In this document: positions 34,101 to 47,344 of the stretch, one piece after another | Layout: every line of letters begins with the position of its first letter | Position numbering within the stretch: the stretch's first letter is position 1 | Source: Diadema setosum | Taxonomy: Eukaryota > Echinodermata > Echinoidea > Diadematoida > Diadematidae | Length of the DNA stretch: 64,000 nt | Direction of reading: 5' to 3' | NCBI RefSeq assembly: GCF_964275005.1 | Contig: NC_092685.1 | Span: 26,583,649 to 26,647,648, forward strand | Position numbers and translations under genes: made by a program | Notes under the pieces: model-generated | The model's database searches: none | What the model was told of the DNA's origin: nothing | What the model saw: the letters and a program-made list of their open reading frames with translations, nothing else

Positions 34101-37100
34101 AATATAGACATAGTTAAGTTTTTGCAGTGGCTGATATAGATCTAACACTGCTGAGATATATGAAAGATATTGCTGTTGAAAGAGCTTTTTTCTGCATGTT
34201 GTATGTGTTTGAATTTTTATGGAAATGAGACATATAGGCCCGAATTCACGGAAGGTGGTACAATTAAAACCATGGTTTAAACCGTGGACAAAGACTGTAT
34301 TTGTTATATGGGACGCCAAGTGTCGCATGGCCCATTTAGTTACGAAATCGGTCATTTTGTCGACAAAATGTTCGTGAATTCAGGCCACTGTGTATTTTCC
34401 AGGAATTGATTATACATTGATGTTAAACCACCAAAAAAAAAAAAACCCACACAAACAAACAAACTTGTAGAACAATTACGAACATTTAGTTGAAACATGA
34501 TTTGATTTCATTGATGATTGTAAAGATATTATTTGTGTGGTTTCTTCAACTTAAAAACAAAGACAAATGCTTCTTCCTTCTGTACATACTTTTAAATGAT
34601 GTTCTCAATCAGATTGGTCAATTGAAAGATATTTGAAGCATGATTGTGATTTACTTTGCATGAGTATATTGCTTTGTCAAGATGGCTATTAGATCTATAG
34701 ATGATTTGTGTTCCAAAATCAGTTGTTGGTGACATTACAAGTAAGGTGTGATCTTTGCGTGTGGATTTTGTTTTTTCAGCAAAGAGTGTTTTTCGTCATT
34801 CTTTTCCATGTTATAGGTCACTTCCTTTTGACAAACCTTCTGCTAGACAAGCTGAAGGCTTCAGCTCCCAGTAGAATCATCAATGTATCATCCATAGCTC
34901 ACAAGGTGGGACAAATACACCTTGAAGACCTGAACAGTGAGGAGAGGTACAATTCAGCAGAAGCGTATGCCAACAGCAAGCTAGCCAATGTTCTGTTTAC
35001 AAAGGAGCTCAGTAAAAGGCTTCAAGGTGAATGCAACTGTCTCATTGATGTCATTAGTTTCTGTACTATACAATAATTATGCTTTGTCGTAAGTTCCATG
35101 TCCATCTTTGTATACTGAAACCTCAGAAGCAGTTTTAGTACTTAAAGTCACATGAAGGCCGGGGCATTCAAGTACATTGTACAATGTGCAATGCATTGGG
35201 ATGCCTTCCCCTTTCTTTCAATCTCAGTAATTTGTCACAAGTACATGGGCCATCATTTTAACACTGTGATGACCTTCACTTATCTTAACCACTGACTAAG
35301 TAAAAAAATAATAATAATCAGCAGGGAAGAGCAAACCAGATGAAGAAAGGAAATGAAAACACATCTTCACTGAATGCTTTATCTGTCCTTAATTCCTGCA
35401 GGGACTGGTGTCACTGCCAATGTGTTGCATCCTGGGGTGGTGAAGACCAACATCGGCCGTCACACTGGGATGCATCAGTCCGGGTTCTCCATGATGGTTC
35501 TCGGTCCCATCTTCTGGCTGTTTGTCAAGACCCCAAAGCAGGGAGCCCAGACCTCCATCTACTGTGCCATCGAGGAGGAACTGGAGACAGTCTCAGGACA
35601 GTATTTCCAGTGAGTCATGATTAAAAAAAAAAAATACAGGAAAAAGCCAAACGTTTTGAGAAAAAAAAAAAAAAAAACAGAGGAAAAAGGGGGTGGTTTT
35701 AGAATGAATCAGCAAGTTTGTTTGTTTGTTTGTTTGTTTGTTTTTTTTTACCTACATAGTACAAGTTGTTGGACCAAAGTTTCTGGCAATGACAGATAAC
35801 GATGAGTCTGTCCAGTGGTTCATATTTAGATACAGCTCTGGAGAGTTTGAAGTTATAGGCTAAAATTTGATTCTTCACTCAGTATGAAACAGGAATAAAC
35901 TATGAAAACAAAGTATGAAACAAACTAAAACAGCACACTATATTGAGATGAATGTAATCATGAAATGTCAAGAGCAAAGGATGAAGCTTTAAAGGGATGT
36001 TGTAGTATTGGAGGAGACGAGGATTGGGCTTTTGACTTTTTGCAAGATACCAAGAAAACACTTATAAACTAGTACAGAGCCTACCATTCTCAGAGGAATT
36101 CAAAGTTTATTTGATGAAAATCGGTTTTGGATTGGCTGAGACATAAAAAAAAAAAATAGTAAAACAAAGGGATCGTAATAAAAGGTGGGTGACACCTTTT
36201 ATTATGATTACTTCATTTTAGATATCTCGGCCATTTCAAAACCAATTTCCATCAAATAAGTGTTTAAGTTCTCTCGGAATCACATACTCTTTCATATTTT
36301 ATAAGAGGTTTCTCACATCTCACAAAAAAAAAAAAAAAATTCTAGAAACCTGAAGTTTGATCTCAACCAAAACTATACGATCCTTTTAAGGTAGCACAAA
36401 ATAACTTGGAACTTTCAATAAATCAATTTGGCGAGTCAAAACGGTTCATAGTGGATAGTGGATGATATCAGTGTTGATGCATCAATGATATTGTCCCTAT
36501 TATTGATTCAACATGTCATGGACTTAAATGACTTTGAATTAAAAAGCAAAGTAAAGCCAAATTGGCCTAGCTCAAGAGCAATTGAATTCAAGTACAGGGA
36601 AACCCTATTACAACTTGCTTGCTTACAACGAGGTACAGTGTACTATTTTTAAAGAGGTGAATACGGTGGTCCCAATGTTCAGCTTGCGCAGTCATGAGTC
36701 AGTCATCAATGCATATTTCCCCTCTGTCCATGACAGAAGAGGTGTTCCTCCAAGCTGTATGACAGTTTACTTTATGGTAAGGTGAAATTTATGTCTGAAA
36801 TAACTTACTTATGTATGTGGACGAATGGGTAGAAACACCAGTGATCAATGTGATGGTGAAACAGTGTAGAGAGTGTATTATTTTTGTCCTTGTCTACTAG
36901 TCATGGAGAGTGGAACTTTGCATGTGTTGGCTTCACTTTGACTGCAGTATCATTTCATATATCCATGTGTTGTATTCATCTTTTAGAGACTGCAAGCAGA
37001 TAGAGTGCGCAGATGTCGGCAAAAATGACGAAATGGCGGCCAAGTTATGGGACATCAGTGCCAAAGTGACTGGTCTTCAGGCAAAGGAAGAAACCAAGGA

Positions 37101-37140
37101 TACCCCCACGACTACCATCAAGGAGGAGGGGAAGTCATGA
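31152..37140 (+). CDS. Retinol dehydrogenase 11-14-like short-chain dehydrogenase, complete
   Basis: A classical SDR expected to use NADP(H) to interconvert retinal/retinol or related lipid carbonyls at a membrane. Seven coding exons: 31152-31240, 32631-32749, 33007-33162, 33761-33865, 34817-35026, 35402-35609, 36987-37140. They total 1041 nt and encode 346 aa. Residues about 12-28 are hydrophobic, a likely N-terminal membrane anchor. The cofactor loop TGANSGIG is at residues 52-59 with an ACRD turn after the second strand, NNAG is at 131-134, the catalytic serine lies in NVSS (about 181-182), and YANSK at 207-211 supplies Tyr207 and Lys211. [10 protein letters not shown] follows as in RDH11-14. 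The tail is charged and Thr-rich and ends in KEEGKS. RDH13 seems the nearest relative, but substrate and exact subfamily cannot be fixed. All introns are GT-AG, and no catalytic residue is missing. It starts divergently from FIBP. Confidence 0.93.
31929..32051. repeat. Diverged repeat, copy 2 (ATCTGTCTGGAGGAG)
   Basis: Second copy of the 28849-29047 repeat, here in intron 1 of the RDH-like gene and in the same orientation. Confidence 0.6.
32328..32493. mobile_element. CAGGGGCGGATCC hAT-type MITE, copy 2, target TCCAG
   Basis: Starts CAGGGGCGGATCCAGGAATT and ends TGGATACGCCACTG, with TCCAG on both sides (32323-32327, 32494-32498). 166 bp. It is in the same family as 18722-18882 and lies about 140 bases upstream of the second RDH exon. 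Confidence 0.87.
34237..34386. mobile_element. 150-bp MITE with GGCCCGAATTCACG ends
   Basis: GGCCCGAATTCACG at the left and CGTGAATTCAGGCC at the right are inverted matches; ACCATGG/CCGTGG words follow inside. It lies in the RDH intron 33866-34816. Confidence 0.7.
35993..36385. mobile_element. TTAA-flanked inverted-repeat MITE, copy 1
   Basis: AGGGATGTTGTAGTATTGG at the left and CCAAAACTATACGATCCTT at the right, with TTAA at 35989-35992 and 36386-36389. The centre reads GTAATAAAAGG/CCTTTTATTA. Other copies: 54354-55460 (interrupted) and 60497-60877. It lies in the last RDH intron. Confidence 0.82.
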
Positions 37141-37311
37141 CAAAGGCATTTTTACCCCACCCATATTGCTTCTTCCATAAGACTTTTCATTGCTTGTAAA
37201 CCAGATGCAATTCAGCCATTGGGCTGCCACATCTGATAACGAGTAAACCCCATTCAATTCATTTCAAAGATATGATTCATACACATGGACAAGGAGGAAG
37301 GAGTGGATCTG

Positions 37312-37468
37312 GGCCCCATTCCATAGATGTTAGGATGACAACTCTTGCTGGAATGGCAACTTCCAATAGCAACAGCCAATCCAGAAGCTGGATTCTTGTC
37401 ATTACCATGACAATTGCCATTCCACCAAGAGTAGTTATCTGGCTAACCTTTCATGAAATAGGGCCCTT
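37312..37468. mobile_element. MITE with GGGCCCTATTTCATG ends
   Basis: The left GGGCCCCATTCCATAGATGT and the inverted right GGGCCCTATTTCATGAAAGG correspond, followed inside by GGAATGGCAA in both arms. It lies about 170 bases after the RDH stop, so probably in its 3' UTR. Confidence 0.75.
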
Positions 37469-37536
37469 GTGAGCCACTCACTTTTAATGAAACCATCTTG
37501 CAGACCACTAAAAGGCTACCTTGTGCTGTATTTTTT

Positions 37537-37542
37537 ATTAAA
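37537..37542 (+). terminator. Candidate ATTAAA poly(A) signal of the RDH-like gene
   Basis: ATTAAA about 400 bases after the stop codon, followed by A/T-rich sequence. No AATAAA is nearer. Weak positional evidence only. Confidence 0.25.
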
Positions 37543-38451
37543 AAATATCAGGCATAAATGAAACCCATCAGCAAAAGCCATCAGAATTTGATCTGTGGAA
37601 GGCATTAATTTGGTAGATTTCAATGAAGTATTTATGAAGAAAAGTAACAGCTGAAACTGGGATTGCACGTTCACCACTTAACTGGAGAGACAGAAAAAAA
37701 CAAAACAAAAAACAAACAAACAGGTAAATTAATGTAATGTTTGCAATGGAGCTCTTGCCTGTCTTGTAATTTGAGAACTGTTTGAGGAGCGAAATATCAG
37801 AATGAAGAAACCTCAATATGTGAATGAATAGTAACCCAATTTGCACTTGGTGTTAGCTATACATGTACACATACATGTGCCTGACTTTTTGATAGGATGA
37901 ATATTAACAGGGAGATTGTTAATCAACTAGCCCTTGTTTTCTTCACCTGTAACTTATATTTGATTTTTTTTTTGAGGGATTATTGAAGCCATTGTCCACA
38001 TGGCATATCTGAGGCTGGGAAAATGCATTTTGAAATGTATTATTGTCTACATTGAGTTTTGGGGTGTTTTTTTTCCATTCTGGTATTGTGTTCATGAAAC
38101 ATAGTTCTCAAATCTACTTCTGTCAAGATTAGCTGTAAGTCATGTTCTTGATGGAGATTTTGGTCTGTCAATTGTTGCCAGGTGTGTCTGCCTGTATGAA
38201 TACTTGCAAATATATTGAGAGACAGTACAAACTAGTGTCATATTCGCCTCTTTACACATGTGTGTGGTTAGTAGAACTTTTCACCTCAACCGAATTCTCC
38301 CTCAAAGACAAAGGTATTAAAAGGGGAATGAGCCCCAAATACATTTGTGAAATGGGTGAATGCAGCACTATACTGATGCATGGAACACAGTAGTAAAATT
38401 TGAAGAACATTGGACAATCCATAACACGTTTGTTCCATGATTGATAGATGA

Positions 38452-38600
38452 GAAGACTGCAAAAGTTTTTGACTCCACTGCAAAACATTTATATTAAAAA
38501 CTGAAAGAAGACGGCAAAAGTTTGTGACTCCACTGCAAGGCAATTTTACAAAAAAAAATTGGAAGACTGCAAAAGTTTGTGACCCCCTGCAAGACAATTT
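38452..38600. repeat. 55-bp tandem repeat, three units
   Basis: GAAGACTGCAAAAGTTT recurs at 38452, 38507 (GAAGACGGC) and 38562, each followed by GACTCCACTGCAA-like sequence. Confidence 0.85.
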
Positions 38601-39437
38601 AATTAAAAAAAGAAAGAGAATTCCACAAAATTTCATTTTTCTAAAATCGAAATTACACATTCCCTTGGACTTGTTGCTGATATAGGATAAGGGTGTTACT
38701 GCACCCCCTACTTTCTTAAAGAGGTGAAAATTAATGCTCTACCACTGTGCCAGAAAAATAAGAATTCAGTCCTGAACTGTTGTAGTCTTCCCATCTAGTA
38801 ATGGCACCACTGAAACTTTGAAAATTCATAATTTTTTGACAGATCGTCCGGTTTACCTAAAACTTCACTGATGTTTCCTTCAAACTACATGCACTCAATC
38901 CACTGATGTAATTGGGTATCATTCCCCTTAAAGTGAAAGTCAGAATCATAAAAGCAATGTATGTACGTGCATAATGACGAGAGAATGAAATCATGGATAG
39001 AAAGGGGAGAAAACTACAAGTGTATATGAGGAGAGAGAGAGTGAAGTACAGGGAGAAATAATGTGCAATGAACTGGATGTGGTGAGGTATGTAGTGCTCA
39101 TGTATACACTTGAATACAGCTGTTAAAACAGTCCATGCTTACAAGCTTGTATGTTCACAGTCACTCTTGATCACATAATGCAGCAGGTATTATTAGAGTC
39201 CAGTATCCTCACTCATAGATATTCAGAGAGAAACAGATTCTTTATTACTCACGAAAAAGTAACATGTTAAGAGATGGAAGTTAAAAACTCGTACAATGTA
39301 CAAATATAGCACAGTTTGAACAGAGAAAGTAGAAAAGTACAAATTCATTGTCACCCTGCTTTACTTAATACTTATAAATATACGGCTATGATTTCATCAT
39401 ATGACAACTTGGATACTTATCAATGTGGAAGATTTCA

Positions 39438-39750
39438 GATATCAAAACCAGACTTTATGCTGGTTTCTAACTATGTTTATGCATGCACAGAAACACACAC
39501 TGATAAATACATAACACTAACAACTTCGCACTCTATTATAACGATATCAAAACCAGACTTTGTGCTGATGTCTAAATTTTATGCATGCACAGAAACACAC
39601 ACTGGTAAAATACACAACTCTAACAACTTCGCATTCTATTATACTGATATCAAAATCAGACTTAGTGCTGGCTTTTAATTTATGCATGAACTGAAGCATA
39701 TGCTGGTATAATACACACAAACACTAAGAACTTCACATCCTATTACACCT
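39438..39750. repeat. 104-bp tandem repeat, three units
   Basis: GATATCAAAACCAGACTT recurs at 39438 (as AGATATC), 39543 and 39646. Each unit also has TTTATGCATG, GAAACACACACTG and AACAACTTCGCA-like words; the third is the most diverged. Confidence 0.85.
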
Positions 39751-40083
39751 GGCTCCCCATCCCCCCCCCCCCCCCAATCAATCAAATCTCAAGCTTGTCT
39801 GCCTGTCAGGATATTGTGCAGTCTAACGGGATAAGACCAATTCTTGTCTGTATTGTAGGATAAGAGTGAGGAAAAGGGAAATACAGCAGATATAAGAATT
39901 CACATTGGGTCACCATGTGTCCAAGCCCAGGATGTTCATTTAAAAAAAAAAAAAAGGTCATTCATACCAGCATTTGTTGTATCCTTCTGATACAACACTA
40001 GCCCCTTCAGGTCACTTTGCAGGACAACCAAGGTGATTGGTCAGATTTTTTTTTTTTTGTCTTTAATACAAAAGAAGATGTAA

Positions 40084-40300
40084 CAGCTGGTGTCATATGA
40101 CTCGATGGATAAGACCATGGATGGTCAATCATGAGGTCCCTGGTCATCCCTGGCTGCTGCAGCTGTGTCTATGATAGGCCAGGCACTTCATCCTCAGTGC
40201 TTGTGTCCTTCAGAGGAGCCATCTGGCCTGAAGTTGCTTGCTTTTGTAGCTGCCACGTAGCACAAATGCTAATGCAGCAAGTTAAATACACAGGTTCTGT
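40084..40300 (+). mobile_element. tRNA-derived SINE-like element
   Basis: TGACTCGATGG resembles a pol III A box, and GGTCCCTGGTCATCCCTGG sits where a degraded B box would be. The body contains AGGCACTTCATCCTCAGTGC, a block I recall from marine deuterostome SINEs. No clear target duplication or tail was found. Confidence 0.5.
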
Positions 40301-41717
40301 AGCTAATCTAGAGAGTGCATGAGTGAGACCTGTGATATTACAGTGCATTCCTGTTATAACAAACATGGATGTAACAAATATTCAATACACATGTACATTG
40401 TACAACGAAATTGAAATGCAGATCCCAAAATTCTTGTCTACAGTGTACAATCTTTATACACTTTACTGTTCAGCTGTCATGGCATTTTGATACAGTATAA
40501 TGTAAGAAAACTGCAAGTCCCGAGGACTTCATTACAATGTGAGTGTACTGTAGTTGCACTTTGAACCACAAGAAAATAGTCTCACTTACATGAGCCTAAG
40601 AAAACATGTCCTACCACATACAGACACAGTGGAGACCATTCACTTGCAAACAGGTCTACAACATAAAGATGATGAATCATGCATTTTATACGTGTTAGAG
40701 CATTGAACTTTCTCAATTTTTACCCTGCAATAGTTACAGCAGTGAGATTGTATGGTACATAATATTCACTTTTCTACTGCATATATGTGGTTGAAAAGTC
40801 TTTGTGTCATATCATCAGATTAAGCCGTTTACTCTGTGCTTCCAGTGAAAGTACAAATACATATGTCTAGATGAAAGGCTCAATCGTTCACATTACCTGG
40901 GCAAGAATTGTTGGTAGCACACACCTTACAGCAGAATTGTCCTGCACTTTGATAGATGGACTATACCAGGGTTTCAAAGACCACACTCATATATTTTGTT
41001 GTTTTGATATGAAATGTCTATTTTGATATAAAATGTTACCAATTCCCTTAAATAATACACTGACAATGTTTGGCCATTTGGACTTGCTGTCTGTGTCGTC
41101 AATTACCTCTTCTGGTTCAAAGAATAAATACTGAACTCAATATCTTAGTCTCAGAGTAATTATTGAACACGCTCTCTTGGAACTCTTCAATTTTAAGAAC
41201 CCAAGTTTGTTCCATCTCAATCTTATCTCATTCATTCATTATGAGTAAAGCTACACTACCTGGCAACTGCATGTATACTCATGTGAACAAGTGCTTGATC
41301 AATTCCAAATGCAAAATAGTGATATTTGGGTCCTGTATGTGTGATGTTTCAATTGTCATATTAAAATAAAAGTGTAACCTGATTATCAATGGATAACAAT
41401 TGTCAGCTCCAGTCACATTGTAACTGTTCAGCACAGTCTAGTGGATAGAATTGGACAGATCATACAACATTACTAGGTCATAGGAAGAATTCTCAGCTTT
41501 GTTGAGCAAGTAATATTCACCAGGAGAAACAAAACTTCCTGCATTGTATCGCCGTAATCACCATACTACAAATCCTACCACACACTTTTCACATGCAAAG
41601 ATTTGAATAAACATAATGAAATGAAAATAGCATTTAGACGTAGAGGTATCTGATTTGATATGACTAAATCAGAGACCAAATTAGTAGGAGTCCACTCTGA
41701 AGCATGACCATGACTAG

Positions 41718-44700
41718 TCATGGACTCTGCTGATCTCCATTTGATGAATCCTGTTGGCTGGCCTCTGCTGTCTGACCAGGATGTGGGATTCTGATCATGG
41801 TATTCCTCTCTTCCACCCTCAGTGGACGGGTGAAGGTTGCCGTGTCTGGCCACTTCACCTCCAGGGTCAATGTCGGCTCTTGGACTCCGAAGCCGAAGTG
41901 GGCCACAGGTTCCATTTGGCACAGATAGCCAGACCCGCCATCGATCACTCGGAGCTGGGACACGCCATCTCCTGAAGTGACCTTGACCAGGGCCCCGCGG
42001 GCAGGTGCGCCTTGTTGGGTCAGGGGCATGACCCTCAGCCAGTTGTTGTTTGCTCCCTGGCGAGGGCGGTAGACAGTGAGTGGCTCCTCGGCACTCTCTC
42101 CGTGAGCCAGGATGAGTTCCAGCTGTCCATCTCCATCAAAGTCTGTCACTGCTCCACCTGGTGAGAAGATAATTTGAGGGGAAGATGCAGCTAGGTCACA
42201 CAACAGGAATTGTAGATACATACATACACATTGAAGTCAATACTATGTGTAAGAGTGTTTCGTTGTGGTGTGTTTGGAACATAAACTGATTACAAAATCA
42301 GTTCTAAAATTGGGAAGTCTTTCAAAATGCATTTCATTGGTGACTGATAGTTAACGGTGATGGATAGTTCTCATGTACCAGTGAACTTCAGAAAACAGGC
42401 ACTTACGACAGTACTCTGTGAAGATCACACGTCACAACACTAAGAGTTTGAATAGCTTTCATGTATGTTACATGATAGAGGGATCAATGGACCTACCCTG
42501 AACATGACAGAGTCATTCTTGAAGAAATTGATACTCTATTTAAAATGCCCACTAAGAAAACCCCTACAAGTACAGCACACTAGCCACACATACCTGTGCC
42601 ATGGCCAGTCTCCTCCACAGCTTTGCCAAGCTCAGTCTGCTGCTCAATCTGCACCTGCCCATTCTCGGAGGGGCTGACCTTGAAGAGCCTATTCGGGGCC
42701 CAGCCACGGTAGGCGATGTTGTTAAAGAAGACTTCCATCACACCATCGTTGTCCATGTCGGCAGCGATGACGGTCCTGATAGGAGATGGTCTGGCAAATT
42801 CTGGGGTAGCTGCATCCTACAGGTGGGAAGATTTTCAACAGAAAGATTTACTTTAGAAATAAATACATCAAATCCAGTTATGATTGTCTTCAAGATACAT
42901 TTATAGCTGAAGTCAGCATATGCCTCCAGGACTTCATACTGAAATACACACTTCATGTTATGACAGGTGATATTATGTACACTATAAAAACCAAACAAAA
43001 GTAAAGTATTTGTCTCTACCCATAGGATATACGATAAACCCAAAACATTGTCAATCACATCATAGAATGTATGTACTATTGCCTTGGTGTTCTTTACATG
43101 TATACCTTTTGCACTGAAGGAAACTAAGAGCATGACTCTCCACATAGAAATGCACTTAATCAGGCATTAACGTTAATACATATTCGATGTGGTGGGGTTA
43201 TACAGAGATTGCAGCTGTACTACTTTTCTACATCAGCCATACAGGGTTTTTTTTTCTGCTAATGTGATTAGGGCCCAAGATATATGCTGATCTGCATTTC
43301 ATCTTGGAATTGAAACAAACCTTGAAGCGTCTCCTGCCTTGCCTCTCTTGCTGCAGATAGAGGCGATGCTCTCCATTCCAGTTTCCATAAACGATGTCCA
43401 GCTTGCCGTCTCCATTGAAGTCAGCCAGTGCAACACCTCGGCCATTGTTGTATGGGTCTTCCACACCTGTAGAGCACAATGTGGAAGAAATAAGACAATA
43501 CAAACTGTACTATCTTTGATATCATCATGCACAATCCTCTGGAACATTTATAGGCCTGAATAATTTAGAGTTGAAAAATTACAAAGTTGACTGTTGTTGT
43601 CTCAAGCATTTTCCACAACCTGTGACATGAAGAACTGAGTAAATACAACATTACAGTAATCCATTCTACTTCTGTTATTTGTTATACTCCATGATCAGCT
43701 TGCATTCCTTTCTTGAACATGCTGTTAAGTCTGTCCCAAATTTATGAAATGTGGTTCTTCTGGTCTCTCGTTATGTACATACATGTATGTCATACAGAAG
43801 ACAGTGTGGATCCATTCTTTTATTTCTCATGTCTTATCACATAAACAATGTAACTGTTCAAGTTTGACTGTTGAAAGATGGATGCTTCCAAGAACAAGAA
43901 AGTCAATTAACCAATGCAAATTTCAAGCTTATGTACACTCACCATGTTCTTGAGCTACTTCAGTGAACACTCCCTGTCCATTGTTCTTGTACAGGAAGTT
44001 TGGGCCCCTCTCGTTGTCACAAAAGATATCAGACCTGCCCTCATCGTTCAGAATGGGTCCGACTGTAACCCCTCTCCCTCCTGTTTGGAAAAAAGAAAAA
44101 TTACAAACACCTCTCAATGTCAGTCATACAAATGTGTGACTTTATCATATGTTTTTCTTCATGAATTGTGCAATATGTGTTTCATAATAGAGCATGGGAA
44201 TATTTCAGTAGTGGTATTGTCTTGAAAGTTATCGAGTTAAGAAAAATAAATACATGTATGAACGTAAAGCTGACCATGTTTCACCTTCAAGCCCTGATAT
44301 ACTTCAAAGTGGGATGCCCCGCACTAGCAGGGTATATCCAAATCTATTTTTCCTCTCGTAAAATCTTACAACAGTTTCTATTCGTTCAAGATTCAAATGG
44401 ACATTACTGATTTACAAATTGCATTTCAGTGCAGAATTCCTGGCAATGAGCCCCTGGTGCTAAATTGGACATCTCCCATGCATCACATAGTGAGGGCCAC
44501 TTTAAAGAAGAAAACAAATAATGCAAAGCAAGACAATAAACACAGTCTCAGGTTGTTGTTGGGTTGTTGTTGTTGTTTGGTTTTTGTTTTTTTTTTGACT
44601 GATAATTCATAATACTTCCAATAACTAGCTCAATGCCCCTAGCTTTTACAAGACCTGTAAGACTAGGCAGTCAGCACACAAACACAAAAATTTGGTCGAC

Positions 44701-46652
44701 TTACCTATAAATTTTCGGACTCCAACTTGACTCGCCACATTCTCAATCTTGATGGTTCCTTCTGACACATTGCTCTCAGCTTCATTCATCTCGATCATGG
44801 CACAGGCTCCAACGGGGGGAGACAGCTGGTAATTTGCATAATTGGCCAAGTAGATGGAGTAGCGGCCAGTTCCCTTGCGATCAATGCATGCCACTGAGCG
44901 CCCTGGAATATCAATGAGATTGCTACTCAAGTAAATACATGAAAAAGTGGTATCACTGAAACATTTTGCTCTCTTGCACTATCAAAGCTTGTAGTCTTCC
45001 TGATGATTTCAAAGACTGACAATAACACTACCAGGTTGTTTGAACTTTCTCCAGTAACTATCACTTTTTTTTCCTTTTTAAGCAGGAATTTTTATTGTCT
45101 TGCACTCAGACAGTGGAAATCAGATGTAAAAAAAGACACAAAATATTTGAAGTAATACTGACACATATTAGTATGTGACCACCCAGCTTAAAACACCAAA
45201 AAGGAGGATAAACTTATATTTGAATTATCAAAAAAGATTATCTAAATAACTTGTTAAAACACAACAATCCACTGAAAAAATGATTGAAAAAGAGATTGTT
45301 AGGAGATGCAGATTCATAGAAAGGGAGAAGTGGAGATCTTAAGATTAGGGTCACATAAGTGTGCTGTGCAGGGGTATTAATGTAATTATGTTCTATTTCA
45401 CAGTGAAAGCAGCACCTGTCCAAAAACACACAAAAAAAAAACAAAAAATATGGGAAAGAAAAACTGCAAATATATTGATCCGGTTTTGTATTAAGCCACA
45501 AGATTTTAACAGTAGGTAGATACAAGATTACTCTCCCAGATACGACAAATGTGAGAAAACTGAGTCCCTCGACTAAAATGACCTATTTTGGTTCATTACA
45601 GAAAAATCCTTATCTGCGACTTTTTGTGGGTTTTGAGTTGGGCAGTCACATATTGTCACATGGTATTCCAGAAAACCAAAAAGTGTAGATATAAAGATGC
45701 ACTCAAGATATAAAGATGCACTCTTCTTTCTTTCTATAAAACAACAACATGCACTCAAAATATACTCAGTACTCTTACCTGCAAAATCATTGGTCACATC
45801 AGAATTTGCAGAGTCCGAGAGAATATCTTCATAATGGCCATTTCTCCACTTGAAGAGCTTGTCTGGGTAGGACTTGGTCCCCCAGTAGGCCTGGTTCGTG
45901 TTTAGGAAGTAGATCTCCTCCCTGCCATCGCCATCGACGTCACAGGCGCACACTCCTATGGCCTGACCCCCCTCATCTCGTAGCCCATAGAAGGGAGATG
46001 CTGCATCATCAATGGCCAAATTCTCCAGCTGGCTGGTGGTATGGTTGTACTTCAGCACAAGGTTCGGTCCATTGAACCTGCAGAACAGTGACATTGAGAA
46101 AAAATTAAAATTACTGAAAACACATTTGTTTTTCCTTTATTCCTCTCAATATTCTTCAGTTTCATTCTAGGATAGTAATGAAATCATCCCAAGACACTGC
46201 TATGCCAGGTAGTGAATGAATTAAATGATAAAAGAGCTCTTAAGGGCGACAGGGCATGATGGAAAGTTTGGAAGTATTTATCTATATGCTATGGACAGAT
46301 GTGGATTGAAGATGACTACTTACCCAGCAACAACAATCTCCAGTTCACCATCATTATCAACATCAGTCACAGCGATGCCATAATTGAGCTGGGTCGGATT
46401 CGACTGGGCTGTGAGGACTTGTTCGCTCATGCTGACAAACCATGATGTGGGCGTGTCTTCCGACGGACCTTGTCGAGATCCCGGCCTCTCCTCCGGATAA
46501 ATGTAATGGTAGTGATCGTTGTGCCGGTATCTTATCGGCTGTGCTGCCATGGCGACGCCAGACGATGATGACTGGAAGGCATTCCTCAGGAGGGCCACAG
46601 ACACAAGGCCTGCCACACAGTGAAGGGTTGTGTGAAGAGTTTTAGCCAACAT
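41718..46652 (-). CDS. CRTAC1: Cartilage acidic protein 1-like (CRTAC1/ASPIC), complete, no EGF domain
   Basis: A secreted FG-GAP/VCBS beta-propeller protein; vertebrate CRTAC1 is an extracellular matrix glycoprotein. Seven coding exons, in transcript order: 46324-46652, 45779-46077, 44705-44902, 43943-44080, 43321-43466, 42594-42816, 41718-42157. They total 1773 nt and encode 590 aa. A hydrophobic N-terminus (CVAGLVSVALL) looks like a signal peptide. Five acidic calcium-loop-like motifs follow: DVDNDG (about 97), DVDGDG (156), DFNGDG, DMDNDG and DFDGDG, one per propeller repeat. The last exon carries the ASPIC/UnbV domain with NNNWLRV, IDGGSGYLCQMEPVAHFGFG and a WP motif. The protein stops 25-30 residues after that domain in a Gln/Ser tail, so the EGF-like module of vertebrate CRTAC1 is absent. 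All introns are GT-AG. An extra C-terminal exon used by another splice form is not excluded, but I saw none. Confidence 0.93.
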
Positions 46653-46982
46653 GTTGGATTATCTCAATCTCTTGAGCTGAGTAAACTGTGAATACAGAAA
46701 GAGATATAGGCATTTCACAGTTACAAGTGCCCACAGAATCCACTCTAATCTTGGCTTACAAAATGAAGTTTAGGGGTAAGGGGAAATTTCCCAGAATTTT
46801 ATATGCCTAGATGGATTCAGTTATTTAGCAGGGAAATAATAAGATGTATTTGAATGAAATTTAAGGAACTTCAGACAAACTGTTCAAAAGGAATGATAGA
46901 TAAAGTTTGTCAAATAGATGCATAACACTATCATCATCGGTTTGGAAGGATACACAAAATCTTGATGTCACAGAACTGTATG

Positions 46983-46986
<4 letters not shown>

Positions 46987-47028
<42 letters not shown>

Positions 47029-47139
47029 TATACACACACACACACATATGTATATATATATACATGTATATATGTGTATATGATACATGTATATATATAT
47101 ATATATATATTATGTGTATATATATATTATATATTATAT
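46987..47139. repeat. TA/CA microsatellite
   Basis: Long imperfect TA array with CA and TGTA interruptions, about 340 bases upstream of the CRTAC1 start codon. Confidence 0.95.
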
Positions 47140-47344
47140 ACACATATGTACACATACATACATATTTATGCATTGTTCAATGGTATTATTTCTGGGAAGT
47201 AATAATTGCTCGATAATTGCACCTTATATGGAGGTCGCATGAAACTCAGAGTTGCAATATACGGATGAACCTGCGGTCAACCGGTGAACTTGTTTCATTA
47301 CTTCTGTGTAAAGCTCTTCCTTTGAGGATATGGGCAATTCCAAC

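Larger units (their letters stand above)
37141..41717. other. Convergent intergenic region, RDH-like to CRTAC1
   Basis: No coding exon supported. It holds the two 3' UTRs, a MITE at 37312, tandem repeats at 38452 and 39438, a SINE-like element at 40084, and otherwise unassigned AT-rich sequence. Confidence 0.7.

Noticed and set aside
46934-47216. Open frames rich in Tyr/Ile/His on both strands
   Set aside because: Translation of the TA/CA microsatellite.
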